NCBI RefSeq assembly: GCF_900112365.1
Contig: NZ_FOLQ01000003.1
Span: forward strand, 1 to 64,000
Source of the DNA: Spirosoma endophyticum
Lineage (GTDB): Bacteria > Bacteroidota > Bacteroidia > Cytophagales > Spirosomataceae
Length of the DNA stretch: 64,000 nucleotides
Direction of reading: 5' to 3'
The translations under genes were made by a program, and so were the position numbers. Below the pieces are notes generated by a model that saw nothing but the letters and a program-made list of their open reading frames with translations, made no database searches and was not told the origin of the DNA. Positions 1 to 9,144 of the stretch are shown here, piece by piece; position 1 is the stretch's first letter; each line of letters opens with the position of its first letter.

Positions 1-320
<320 letters not shown>

Positions 321-461
321 ATAATTGTGTGACTAACCAAAGCTAATCACGATGTTTATAGCCTTATTAAGTGCTAACCTATTGATGTCAATACGTCAAA
401 GAACTGTCTCTCTTTCGAGATGGTGGTCAACCGTTGTTGACCTTCCTTATATTTGGGAGTG

Positions 462-492
462 CAAAGGTACGGCACTCAATTATCTTTGTCAA
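462..492 (-). promoter_or_regulatory. rRNA operon promoter, proximal
   Basis: On the minus strand TTGAC (488-492) is followed after 20 bases by TACCTTTG (462-469), matching the Bacteroidota -33 TTG / -7 TAnnTTTG promoter. The transcript would start near 455 and run about 140 bases before 16S. The segment just downstream (TTTGCACTCCCAAAT, 451-465) is repeated exactly at the distal promoter. Confidence 0.75.
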
Positions 493-602
493 GAAAAAGT
501 TAAAAAATATTTTCGTTAGTTACACAACTCTTTATTTCTTAACTTATTGATAAAAAGGCTCTTATATAATTTTATCTGCCTCTCTTCTCTGATTTGGGAG
601 TG

Positions 603-633
603 CAAAATTAAGAGACTTTTATACGAAATGCAA
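603..633 (-). promoter_or_regulatory. rRNA operon promoter, distal
   Basis: TTG (631-633) and TAATTTTG (603-610), 20 bases apart on the minus strand, form a second TAnnTTTG-type promoter. It shares the 15-base initiation segment TTTGCACTCCCAAAT (592-606) with the proximal promoter, so the rRNA operon appears to have tandem promoters about 141 bases apart. The rest of 321-661 is AT-rich leader with no gene. Confidence 0.65.
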
Positions 634-661
634 GTGTTGTTCTAAACTTTTTCAAAAATAT

Positions 662-2293
662 TTATTCACCTTGTAGAAAGGGATATCCATAATGTTTTGG
701 CGATACATAGGTCTCTTTTATAGTACGAGCTGAAACCCAGCGATATAGGTTTAAGGCTGATCCTGCTTTATCATTTGTTCCCGATGCTCTTGCTCCCCCA
801 AATGGTTGTTGCCCTACGACAGCTCCTGTTGGTTTATCATTGATATAAAAGTTCCCTGCAGCATTCTGAAGGCTGTGTGAGACCTGTTCGATTACATAGC
901 GGTCTTTCGCAAAGATTGATCCTGTGAGCGCATATGGTGACGTATCATTCACAAGTTTTACTACATTTTCAAACTCAGAAGGCTCATAAACATATATAGA
1001 CAGGACAGGCCCAAAAATTTCCTCACACATGGTCCGGTACTTCGGATCGTTCACTTTCAATACGGTTGGCTCAACAAAATACCCTTTTGATCCATCGTAG
1101 TTACCTCCTGATACGATACTCACCTGGCTATTTTGCTTCGCTTCATCAATATAGGCAGTAATTTTTTTGAAAGATTTTTCGTCGATCACGGCGTTAATGA
1201 AGTTTGTAAAGTCTTCGGTTACGCCCATTTTCATTTTCCCCAAGAATTGTTTCATTCTGGCTTCAATAGCTGGCCAGAGGGTTGACGGCACATAGGCACG
1301 GGACGCGGCTGAACATTTCTGGCCTTGGTATTCGAAAGCTCCCCTTACCAATCCCGTAGCTACTTCGTCAGAATCCGCTGATTTATGAACCAGCACGAAA
1401 TCTTTTCCACCCGTTTCACCCACGATACGTGGATAACTTTTGTACTTGTGGATATTGGCGCCAATTGTTCCCCAGATTTGTTGAAAAACACCTGTGCTAC
1501 CCGTAAAGTGTATTCCAGCAAAATCTTGGTGATTGAATATGACCTCACCGGCAACTGGCCCATCCACATAAATAAGGTTGATAACTCCATTTGGCAAACC
1601 GGCTTCCAGAAGCACTTCCATTATTACTTTAGCCGATAAGACTTGCGTGTAAGCGGGTTTCCAGACAACCGTATTGCCCATTAATGCAGCTGAGGTAGGG
1701 AGGTTGCCAGCAATAGCAGTAAAATTGAATGGCGTTAATGCAAAGACAAAACCTTCAAGTGGGCGATATTCCAATCGATTCCAGACTCCTGGCGATGAAT
1801 TAGGCTGTTGTCGGTAAATATCAGTTGCGTAATGAACATTAAAGCGTAAGAAGTCAATCAGTTCGCAAGCTGAATCAATTTCAGCTTGATACGCATTTTT
1901 TGATTGGCCCAGCATAGTGGCTGCATTGATCCGAGCCCGGTAGGGACCGGCAATAAGATCGGCGGCTTTTAGAAAAATGCTTGCCCGATGCTCCCATGAC
2001 AAATTTGCCCAAGCATCTTTGGCGGCTAAAGCAGCCTCAATCGCTTGATTAACATGCTGACTGTCACCTTCATAAAAATAACCTAGCGTATGCTGATGGT
2101 CATGGGGGGGGGCAACCCGAAGTTTTCGATCGGAACGAACTTCCTGTCCATCGATATACATGGGAATATCGGTTTCCTGTGAGCGAAAATCCTGTAAGGC
2201 TAGTTTAAGGGCTTCACGCTCAGGTGAACCGGGGCGGTACTCTTTAACCGGTTCATTGGCCGGGGTTGGTACGTTAAATAATCCGAAAGACAT
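662..2293 (-). CDS. pruA: L-glutamate gamma-semialdehyde (P5C) dehydrogenase
   Basis: 543 residues of the aldehyde dehydrogenase superfamily, the usual length of stand-alone P5C dehydrogenase. It oxidises glutamate semialdehyde from proline (or ornithine) breakdown to glutamate with NAD+, in the cytoplasm. Visible are the catalytic cysteine in GQKCSAASR (C327), the general-base motif VGETGGKD near residue 292, and the C-terminal QQPFGGARASGTNDKAG that is typical of this subfamily. No proline dehydrogenase domain is fused and no putA is adjacent. A TAnnTTTG promoter lies just upstream. A run of nine C (coding strand) encodes A61-P62-P63 and could be prone to slippage. Confidence 0.93.
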   Translation of the reverse strand: MSFGLFNVPTPANEPVKEYRPGSPEREALKLALQDFRSQETDIPMYIDGQEVRSDRKLRVAPPHDHQHTLGYFYEGDSQHVNQAIEAALAAKDAWANLSWEHRASIFLKAADLIAGPYRARINAATMLGQSKNAYQAEIDSACELIDFLRFNVHYATDIYRQQPNSSPGVWNRLEYRPLEGFVFALTPFNFTAIAGNLPTSAALMGNTVVWKPAYTQVLSAKVIMEVLLEAGLPNGVINLIYVDGPVAGEVIFNHQDFAGIHFTGSTGVFQQIWGTIGANIHKYKSYPRIVGETGGKDFVLVHKSADSDEVATGLVRGAFEYQGQKCSAASRAYVPSTLWPAIEARMKQFLGKMKMGVTEDFTNFINAVIDEKSFKKITAYIDEAKQNSQVSIVSGGNYDGSKGYFVEPTVLKVNDPKYRTMCEEIFGPVLSIYVYEPSEFENVVKLVNDTSPYALTGSIFAKDRYVIEQVSHSLQNAAGNFYINDKPTGAVVGQQPFGGARASGTNDKAGSALNLYRWVSARTIKETYVSPKHYGYPFLQGE

Positions 2294-2314
2294 GATGATG
2301 TGTACGAGTTTTCA

Positions 2315-2343
2315 CAAATTTACGGATTACGCTACGTATCCAA
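2315..2343 (-). promoter_or_regulatory. pruA promoter
   Basis: On the minus strand TTG (2341-2343), an 18-base spacer and TAAATTTG (2315-2322) fit the Bacteroidota TTG / TAnnTTTG promoter. The predicted start is only about 15 bases before the pruA ATG at 2293, a short leader common in this phylum. Confidence 0.55.
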
Positions 2344-2453
2344 TTCATACACATTTATCCAATCATCTACATTTGTTTTCCACATTTCATTAGCTCAAAT
2401 TCGATTCATTGGGCTGATTTGACGTACTTTGTTATCCTATTTTGATTTTACTT

Positions 2454-3764
2454 ATGCGTTTTTATAGCACGAATAGCCCGCAAACTTCGGTAACTGCCAA
2501 GGAAGCTCTTTTTCATAGTATGCCTTCGGATAAAGGTTTGTACATGCCAACACCCCTACCCCGTTTGGGTGCTGACTTCTTTGAAGCTATTGCAGGACGA
2601 TCGTTAGCCGATATTGGTTTTGCCATCAGTCAGGCTTTATTTGGGACTGAAATAAGTAACGCAGATTTAGAAGAACTTACCCACCACGCGTTTCCATTTG
2701 ATACGCCAGTCGTTGAATTGGAACCTGGTAAAATGGGTGTTCTGGAGTTATTTCATGGACCATCTTTGGCTTTTAAAGATGTTGGAGCACGTTATATGGC
2801 TGCTTTGATGTCTTATTATTCGAAGCAAAGTGATAAAGAAGTAAATATCCTCGTTGCAACTTCGGGCGACACAGGTGGAGCCGTTGCCATGGGCTTTCAT
2901 AATGTGCCGGGCGTTCGCGTCTCGATTTTGTATCCAAGTGGGCGCGTTAGTGAGTTACAGGAAAAACAGCTTACTACACTTGGCGGTAATGTGCAGGCGT
3001 TCGAGGTAGATGGTTCTTTTGATGATTGCCAGGCTATCGTGAAGCAAGCCTTTATTGATCTTGAGCTGAATTCTCAATTGTCTTTGTCATCAGCTAATTC
3101 AATTAATATCTTTCGGCTTATTCCTCAAGGGTTTTACTACGTTCGGGCATATGGCCAAGTCCGTCAACAGGAGAAGCCTGTCGTTTTTTCGACGCCAAGT
3201 GGCAATTTTGGAAATCTGAGTGCTGGAGCTATGGTTCAGCAAATGGGTTTACCGATAGCTCATTTTGTCGCAGCAACTAATTTAAATCAGGTTGTACCGG
3301 TCTACCTCGAAACTGGTATCTATTCTCCTAAGTCTTCAATTGCCACCATTTCAAATGCTATGGATGTGGGGAGTCCAAGTAATTTTGTTCGATTAGCAAA
3401 TCTCTACGGCAACGATTACGACCGTTTTAAGGCGAATGTTTCTGGCTATTTCTACAATGACGATGAAACACGAGCTGGCATGCGACAAATTTATGATCAA
3501 TATAGCTACGTCACCTGTCCTCATACGGCTATTGGTATAATGGGCTTGCAAGCTTACATGAACGAAACCAAGAGCGATTTTGTGGGTGTCGCTTTAGCAA
3601 CTGCGCATCCATCGAAGTTTAAGCCTTTGGTTGAGGATGTATTAAATAAACCAGTTGATGTACCCGAACGATTAGCAATTCTAGCGGATCGAACAAAGCA
3701 AAGCATTCATATTCCTGCTTTGTATGAAAGTTTTAAAGAATCTTTACTTCAAACTGTGTCCTAA
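2454..3764 (+). CDS. thrC: Threonine synthase
   Basis: 436 residues from the ATG at 2454; a TTG four codons upstream is possible but less likely. Fold type II PLP enzyme converting O-phosphohomoserine to threonine. The N-terminal MRFYSTNS, the Schiff-base lysine context GPSLAFKDVGARYM (about residues 105-118), the phosphate-binding ATSGDTGGAVA and the substrate loop TPSGNFGN are all present and match the long ThrC class shared with E. coli and Bacteroidota. It stands alone, without thrA or thrB beside it, and is convergent with the TPR gene across a strong hairpin. Confidence 0.95.
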   Translation: MRFYSTNSPQTSVTAKEALFHSMPSDKGLYMPTPLPRLGADFFEAIAGRSLADIGFAISQALFGTEISNADLEELTHHAFPFDTPVVELEPGKMGVLELFHGPSLAFKDVGARYMAALMSYYSKQSDKEVNILVATSGDTGGAVAMGFHNVPGVRVSILYPSGRVSELQEKQLTTLGGNVQAFEVDGSFDDCQAIVKQAFIDLELNSQLSLSSANSINIFRLIPQGFYYVRAYGQVRQQEKPVVFSTPSGNFGNLSAGAMVQQMGLPIAHFVAATNLNQVVPVYLETGIYSPKSSIATISNAMDVGSPSNFVRLANLYGNDYDRFKANVSGYFYNDDETRAGMRQIYDQYSYVTCPHTAIGIMGLQAYMNETKSDFVGVALATAHPSKFKPLVEDVLNKPVDVPERLAILADRTKQSIHIPALYESFKESLLQTVS

Positions 3765-3768
3765 AACT

Positions 3769-3831
3769 CAGGGTTATCCACAAAAAGGGCCTATTTCTAG
3801 CAGAAATAGGCCTTTTTTGTGGATAACCCTG
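3769..3831. terminator. Bidirectional terminator hairpin carrying two DnaA-box sequences
   Basis: Two arms of about 30 bases (3769-3798 and 3802-3831) pair with a single G-T wobble around a very short loop. A-rich and T-rich flanks inside the stem suit termination of both convergent genes (thrC and the TPR gene). Each arm contains a perfect TTATCCACA (3774-3782 and, inverted, 3818-3826), the DnaA-box consensus. Confidence 0.8.
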
Positions 3832-3858
3832 TTCAGAACTGATACGTTTTGTGAACAA

Positions 3859-5667
3859 CTAATTTACTGTATCTCCTCGTAATGCCCGGAAGCGTTTACG
3901 GGCTTCTGCTCCGTATATACTTCCGGGATACTGTGTTAATACTTTCTGATAAGCCTCCATTGCTGCATTTTTGTCTTTAAGTCGTTCCTCGTAAATTCTT
4001 GCCTGAGTGAAAAGAGCGTCGTCCCCCAGAATGTCATTTGGATATTTACTAACGATTTTCTTCAGGTCTTCAAGTGCTTCAGCTGTTTTACCCTGTTTCA
4101 GATACGTATTGGCTCGCAGCCATAGGATCTCATCCACTAAGCTATGGTCAGCATATTTGGTCAACATCTGATTCAGCGCACTTACTGCTTCATCGGTTTT
4201 ATTCTGGAAGAGCAGTAAATCAATTGATGCATATTCGCGCATGGCTGCTTCTGTGCTATCTAAGCCGGTGTTATCCACAATTAATAAACTTAACTGCTCA
4301 GCATCATTAGCGATTTCGCGGGACGTAGCTAATTTCAGCACGTCGAGCAAATCTTTCGCAACGACTAGGTTGCCCCTGTAATAATGAAGTTTAGCGTTTT
4401 TTAACTTAGCTTCATACCCTAACAATTCTTCCTTCTGCGATTTTTCAACCTGCGAATACAGCAATGTAGATTCCCAAGGTTCTCCTTTGAGCAAGTAGAT
4501 ATCACCTTTGTCAAGTTTACAGCGATCCACAAAGTTTTTGTCCGTTTTTCCTAAATCAATGGCCATGTCCAACACAGTTAGGGCTGTGTCTTTGCTATCG
4601 AGGTAATTACCGTAAAGGTTAGCGGTACTACGTAACGCTTCGAGCGTCTTAACGTTTGTACCGATCTCCTGCAACATTCGTTGATAATCGCCAATGAGTT
4701 TTCGAATTTCAAGCTTATCTACTGGGTATGTATTTTTCACCTGCTCTTCCCGAGCATTGATAACGAGTCGGCGCGCAAATGGATAAAGCTGGCCCTGTGG
4801 ATAAGTTGTATAAATATATTCAAATGCCTCAGCCGCTGTTCTGTATTCCTTGTTATTCATGGCCAGCATGCCCAGATCATAGACCCGACTACCATTCAAT
4901 TTCATGCGTTTATCGGTAGCTTTCTCCTGTAGCAGAGCGCGGCTAAATTTTTGCTTCTGGACAAAATACCAAATCAGGAGTTCATTGTATGCTAATTCGT
5001 TCGGCTCTAACTGAATCTTGGAGTACAAGGCTTTTTCCACAAGTGGCTCATCTTTGGTGTTGATGAAGCCCTGCAGTGCGGCTAAAACAGTTTCTTTCTT
5101 ATCTGACTGCTTACTGGTTGTAATGATTTCATCAATCGCTTTTTCAGTTTGACCCGTTGCTTTGTATAGGCTCATCAATTCCTCACTGTGAGCCGTTGGA
5201 TCTTTACTGACGTCACGTATCGTTTCAATCGATCGGATTGCCCAGCGCGTCTCTCCTGCTTCGTTGAAGGCAGTCGCAATCTTTTCAAGTTTAGGAACAG
5301 ATGATTTGCTGGCTTGAATAGCTGCTGTATAATGTGTTTTTGCCAGGGTTGTATCTCCCTGTTGGGTTGCCAGTTGGCCGCTTAGCAATTCGTAGTAGGC
5401 CCGATTCGGTTCGTCGCTACGTTGCTGCTTGCGCAAGTACTTGATCGCATCTTCTCTTTTGTTGCTTTTTTGCAGACTATATACGTATCGTGATAGTTTA
5501 TCCCACGTTACGTCTGTTTTTAACAACTTGGCATACTCGCTGGCTGCTTTATCAAATTCGCCAGCTTTATAATATTCTTCAGCCAACGCTGCTCCAGTCT
5601 GTCCCCAGGCCAACCCCATCGACAACACCCATAGTAATGCGATAATGACTTTTGACCTTATTAACAT
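3859..5667 (-). CDS. Secreted/periplasmic tetratricopeptide-repeat protein
   Basis: 602 residues from the ATG at 5667, chosen because it opens directly on a signal peptide (MLIRSKVIIALLWVLSMGL, cleavage after AWGQ); an upstream in-frame start would extend into the DnaA-box region. The remainder is helical with recurrent TPR units, clear at the N terminus (AEEYYKAGEFDKAASEYAKLL) and C terminus (ALFTQARIYEERLKDKNAAMEAYQKVLTQYPG), the latter resembling the YbgF/BamD type. No enzymatic domain is seen, so a scaffold role in the envelope is inferred. The coding sequence contains two perfect DnaA boxes (4271-4279, 4796-4804). Confidence 0.8.
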   Translation of the reverse strand: MLIRSKVIIALLWVLSMGLAWGQTGAALAEEYYKAGEFDKAASEYAKLLKTDVTWDKLSRYVYSLQKSNKREDAIKYLRKQQRSDEPNRAYYELLSGQLATQQGDTTLAKTHYTAAIQASKSSVPKLEKIATAFNEAGETRWAIRSIETIRDVSKDPTAHSEELMSLYKATGQTEKAIDEIITTSKQSDKKETVLAALQGFINTKDEPLVEKALYSKIQLEPNELAYNELLIWYFVQKQKFSRALLQEKATDKRMKLNGSRVYDLGMLAMNNKEYRTAAEAFEYIYTTYPQGQLYPFARRLVINAREEQVKNTYPVDKLEIRKLIGDYQRMLQEIGTNVKTLEALRSTANLYGNYLDSKDTALTVLDMAIDLGKTDKNFVDRCKLDKGDIYLLKGEPWESTLLYSQVEKSQKEELLGYEAKLKNAKLHYYRGNLVVAKDLLDVLKLATSREIANDAEQLSLLIVDNTGLDSTEAAMREYASIDLLLFQNKTDEAVSALNQMLTKYADHSLVDEILWLRANTYLKQGKTAEALEDLKKIVSKYPNDILGDDALFTQARIYEERLKDKNAAMEAYQKVLTQYPGSIYGAEARKRFRALRGDTVN

Positions 5668-6155
5668 TTTATAAAAAAGCTTTTTAAAAGAAACGTTATT
5701 ATACCTATTAGTCGTGTGGATATGTGTACAAACTGGTTGTCCACTTTTTAAGTTAATCAATGTGGATAAAAGTAGCAAGATATCCACAAGCTTTACTTTA
5801 CTTATCCACTTGTAACAGATTCATTTCTAAATAAATAACATTTTATCCACATTATTATTATTTTAACCTTGTGGATTTGTGCATAGTTTTTATACACATA
5901 TTTTACTGGGGAAAATTTGTGGAGCTAGTTGTGATATGTACGCGTTTCTCCACATATGCTACCTCTTTAAAATGGTATGTGGATTACTTCGCTACTCTTC
6001 CACATGTATGCATACGTTTGTGAACAAGTTTTCCACACCTACTATCTGGTTATACACATGTTTATTCACACTAAAATTTAACTTTTTTAATTTAGAATTG
6101 ACCTTTACCGTATAGGCATAAATAAGCGATATTATTCAGAAAATCAGGTGGATAA
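5668..6155. other. Candidate chromosomal replication origin (oriC), DnaA-box cluster
   Basis: This 488-base gene-free, AT-rich stretch has five perfect matches to TTATNCACA: 5761-5769 (inverted), 5843-5851, 5890-5898, 6050-6058 and 6062-6070. Near matches lie at 5780-5788, 5802-5810, 5978-5986 (inverted) and 6148-6156 (inverted). AT-rich blocks at 5851-5866 and 6072-6098 could be unwinding elements; the second follows two adjacent boxes. mnmG (gidA), a classic origin neighbour, lies about 1 kb away, and the rRNA operon is transcribed away from the region. Inference from motifs and synteny; no skew calculation was made. Confidence 0.7.
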
Positions 6156-7040
6156 TCAGTCTTTCTTGAAGAGATAGATTAGGCTGGAGTAATTACCCGT
6201 GTGTTTAGCTTCTGCATTTGATGACAAACCTATCTGTACACTTTTTAAGTAATTGGTTTTTCCAGTCTGATAACGAGTACTAAGCATAGCTATATAAAAC
6301 GCATCGAACAGCATAGGGCGTTGACCAACTAATTTGAAGCTATGCTTCTTGAAAAGGGGTTCTATCGTTGAAGGTGTAAAGTGATGTGAGTGCCTTGGCA
6401 CATCGTAGGCAGCCCAGTATTGCTTAAAGGCACGAGCATCGTAGGAATCCGAATTCGGCACTGCAATTAATAAGGTACCCTGTTCGGCAAGCAGTTTATG
6501 AAGTTGTGGAATGGTTTCATTCAAAGTAGGAATGTGTTCGAGCACATGCCATAGAGTGATAATATTAAATGGCTTTACTCCTGCCAGTGATTTCAGATCA
6601 GGTTTAATTTCGGCTTGCAGTTTTTTTAAGGCTAAAGCGCGCGCATCATCATCTGGCTCCATACCTGTTACCTGCCACCCCCCTAATTGGCAACTTTCCA
6701 AAAAAGCTCCTGTTCCACAACCTACATCTAATATAGTACCCTGTTTATTTCCATTCAACTTTCTGATCAAATTCAATTTCGACTTTAATGTATAGTTTCG
6801 AACTAGACGATATGCTGTGTTAAGTAAGCCGCTGCTTTCATCATTATGCGAGATGTACTGCTCAGATTTATAATATGAGCCAACTGAATCAGCATCAGGT
6901 CGGGGATTCGTAAGTCGGAAACTGCACTGCTGACATTGCTGGATAGCAAAATTCTGATTACTCACCAAATAATCTTTACAGGCTAAAAATGAATCGAACG
7001 TTCTGTTGCCGCAGACTGGGCATTGACTTATGGTTTCCAA
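6156..7040 (-). CDS. Class I SAM-dependent methyltransferase with N-terminal zinc ribbon
   Basis: 294 residues. An N-terminal zinc-ribbon-like CPVC (7-10) and CQQC (36-39) is followed by a Rossmann methyltransferase domain with SAM motif I ILDVGCGTGAF (about 103-113), the acidic GMEPDDDAR after strand 2, and the motif ITLWHVLEHI. This architecture is common in Bacteroidota proteins annotated as class I methyltransferases; some act in sugar or cell-wall modification, but the substrate here cannot be told. It is the first gene to the right of the candidate origin, transcribed towards it. Confidence 0.8.
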   Translation of the reverse strand: METISQCPVCGNRTFDSFLACKDYLVSNQNFAIQQCQQCSFRLTNPRPDADSVGSYYKSEQYISHNDESSGLLNTAYRLVRNYTLKSKLNLIRKLNGNKQGTILDVGCGTGAFLESCQLGGWQVTGMEPDDDARALALKKLQAEIKPDLKSLAGVKPFNIITLWHVLEHIPTLNETIPQLHKLLAEQGTLLIAVPNSDSYDARAFKQYWAAYDVPRHSHHFTPSTIEPLFKKHSFKLVGQRPMLFDAFYIAMLSTRYQTGKTNYLKSVQIGLSSNAEAKHTGNYSSLIYLFKKD

Positions 7041-7070
7041 AACTTTGAATTGACTTTAGTAAAACAAAAA

Positions 7071-7110
7071 AGTTCTGATTATATGCAGTAGGCAATTTAT
7101 AATCAGAACT
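7071..7110 (-). terminator. mnmG terminator
   Basis: Perfect 12-base arms (AGTTCTGATTAT / ATAATCAGAACT) followed on the minus strand by a T-rich tract; placed 12 bases after the mnmG stop. Confidence 0.8.
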
Positions 7111-7122
7111 TAGATAAAACTG

Positions 7123-8988
7123 TTACCGGCCCATATAGACCAATAAAATAGAAACATCGGACGGGCTGACGCCACTAATTCGAGATGCCTGACCAATCGT
7201 AGAAGGACGCAATCGCTTTAATTTTTCCTTTCCTTCGAAAGAAAGTGCCTTTAATCGGTCATAGTCAAACGTGGGATTTATTGACAGGTTCTCCCACTTG
7301 TCTAACTTGTCCGCGTTCTGTTTTTCACGATTAAGGTAGTCTTCATATTTTATTTCAATAACAGTCTGTTCTATTACCTCCTCCCCTACCCTAATCTCTG
7401 GCATGTCAGCTACTAATTTCAGTAAGTTTTTTACGTCTTCCTGCTCAATCTCCGGCCGCTTAAGCAAAGTATAAAAACTGCTTTTTTCACGTAGCAGAGC
7501 GCTTCCTTTGGTTTCAAGCCAGCTATTTATTTCTTCTGGTTTCACTTTTGCAGTTCGAATTGAATTGGTCAATTCGGCTATACCAGCTCGTTTAGCCGTC
7601 ATGGTATCATAGCGTTCCTGCGAAGCTAAACCGATAGCGTAGCCTTTTTCTGTAAGCCTTAAATCAGCGTTGTCCTGCCGAAGTAATGTTCGATATTCTG
7701 CTCTGGAAGTAAACATACGATAAGGCTCCTCTGTACCTTTCGTGATGAGGTCATCAATCAGAACACCTATATATCCTTCAGATCGTTTGATGGTAAATTC
7801 GGCTTCTTCGTACGCATTTCGATGCGCATTTATGCCTGCCATGAGTCCCTGGCAAGCTGCTTCCTCATATCCTGTCGTCCCATTTATTTGGCCAGCGAAG
7901 AAGAGATTATGTACAAGCTGAGTTTCTAAAGTTGTCTTTAATTGAGTCGGCGGAAAAAAATCATACTCAACGGCATACCCCGGACGAAACATCCGTACAT
8001 TCTCAAAACCCGGAATTTTACGTAATGCGTTGTATTGAACAGTTTCCGGTAATGAAGTAGAGAAACCATTAACATATATCTCCACGGTATCCCAGCCCTC
8101 TGGCTCTACAAAAATCTGATGCCTATCTTTATCTGCGAAGCGATTTATTTTATCTTCAACAGAGGGGCAATAGCGAGGTCCCAACCCTTTTATTCGGCCA
8201 GTGAACATTGGTGACTTGTCAAAGCCGGTTTTCAGTTCATCGTGTACTGCTTGATTTGTGTATGTGACCCAGCAACTACGTTGTTTTGTTAGAGCGGGTG
8301 TATCTGTGTAAGAAAACTTGCCTGGTTTTTCATCACCTAGCTGTTCCTCCATTAAGTCGTAATTTAAGCTTCGGCCATCTACTCGTGGTGGAGTACCCGT
8401 TTTCATACGACCTGACTCAAAACCTAAACCAATCAATTGTTCGGTTAAACCCGTTGCAGAACGTTCGGCGGTTCGACCTCCACCAAATACTTTTTCGCCG
8501 ATAAACATCTTTCCATTAAGGAACGTACCGTTTGTCAAGACAACCGATTTGGCAATAAACTCAACGCCTAAACTTGTTTTTACTCCCGTTATCCTACCAT
8601 CTTTTACTAAGACTTCATTGACTGTATCCTGCCAGAAATCAATATTCCTGTTTGATTCTAATGCTTTTCTCCATTCCCAGGCAAAAACATTTCGATCGCT
8701 TTGACAACGTGGACTCCACATGGCAGGTCCTTTTGAGCGATTTAGCATCCGAAATTGAATCATGCTTTTATCACTAATGATACCCGACAAACCACCTAAA
8801 GCATCAACTTCACGTACGATCTGACCTTTGGCAACTCCACCCATGGCAGGATTGCAGGACATTTGGGCGATTGTCTGCATATTCATTGTTATAAGTAATA
8901 CACTGGAACCCATGGTTGCTGCTGCACTTGCTGCTTCGCAACCCGCGTGCCCTGCCCCTACTACAATGACATCGTATGAAGAATACAT
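7123..8988 (-). CDS. mnmG: tRNA uridine-5-carboxymethylaminomethyl modification enzyme MnmG (GidA)
   Basis: 621 residues, full length. With MnmE this FAD protein forms cmnm5U at the wobble position of several tRNAs. The dinucleotide-binding VVGAGHAGCEAA begins at residue 10, the CNPAMGG(VAKG) motif follows near residue 45, GYEEAACQGLMAGINAH is the second FAD signature, and SRAEYRTLLRQDNAD is the family hallmark. The C-terminal helical domain ends RPSTIGQASRISGVSP, as expected. It is a frequent marker of bacterial origins. A degenerate parS-like sequence lies just upstream. Confidence 0.97.
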   Translation of the reverse strand: MYSSYDVIVVGAGHAGCEAASAAATMGSSVLLITMNMQTIAQMSCNPAMGGVAKGQIVREVDALGGLSGIISDKSMIQFRMLNRSKGPAMWSPRCQSDRNVFAWEWRKALESNRNIDFWQDTVNEVLVKDGRITGVKTSLGVEFIAKSVVLTNGTFLNGKMFIGEKVFGGGRTAERSATGLTEQLIGLGFESGRMKTGTPPRVDGRSLNYDLMEEQLGDEKPGKFSYTDTPALTKQRSCWVTYTNQAVHDELKTGFDKSPMFTGRIKGLGPRYCPSVEDKINRFADKDRHQIFVEPEGWDTVEIYVNGFSTSLPETVQYNALRKIPGFENVRMFRPGYAVEYDFFPPTQLKTTLETQLVHNLFFAGQINGTTGYEEAACQGLMAGINAHRNAYEEAEFTIKRSEGYIGVLIDDLITKGTEEPYRMFTSRAEYRTLLRQDNADLRLTEKGYAIGLASQERYDTMTAKRAGIAELTNSIRTAKVKPEEINSWLETKGSALLREKSSFYTLLKRPEIEQEDVKNLLKLVADMPEIRVGEEVIEQTVIEIKYEDYLNREKQNADKLDKWENLSINPTFDYDRLKALSFEGKEKLKRLRPSTIGQASRISGVSPSDVSILLVYMGR

Positions 8989-9009
8989 TTCTAGTGTTTT
9001 TTAAAAAAA

Positions 9010-9025
9010 TGTTTCACGTGGAAAC
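9010..9025. other. Degenerate parS-like site
   Basis: TGTTTCACGTGGAAAC lies upstream of mnmG. The left half TGTTTCACGTG matches the ParB site consensus TGTTNCACGTG exactly; the right half has one extra A. Its position 3 kb from the candidate origin is where parS sites are expected. Confidence 0.4.
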
Positions 9026-9090
9026 TTTTCACAAAATTGTTGAAAGTTGATGAAAAGATAAAACGTGATCGAAATTGCAATATCTAGGCA

Positions 9091-9128
9091 ACAAAAAACC
9101 GCAGACCTTTGTGCCAAGTCTGCGGTTT
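9091..9128 (-). terminator. Terminator of the DUF4175-family gene
   Basis: Perfect 11-base arms (AAACCGCAGAC 9096-9106 / GTCTGCGGTTT 9118-9128) with a T run following on the minus strand. Confidence 0.8.
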
Positions 9129-9144
9129 AAAAGTGAAAGAGAAA

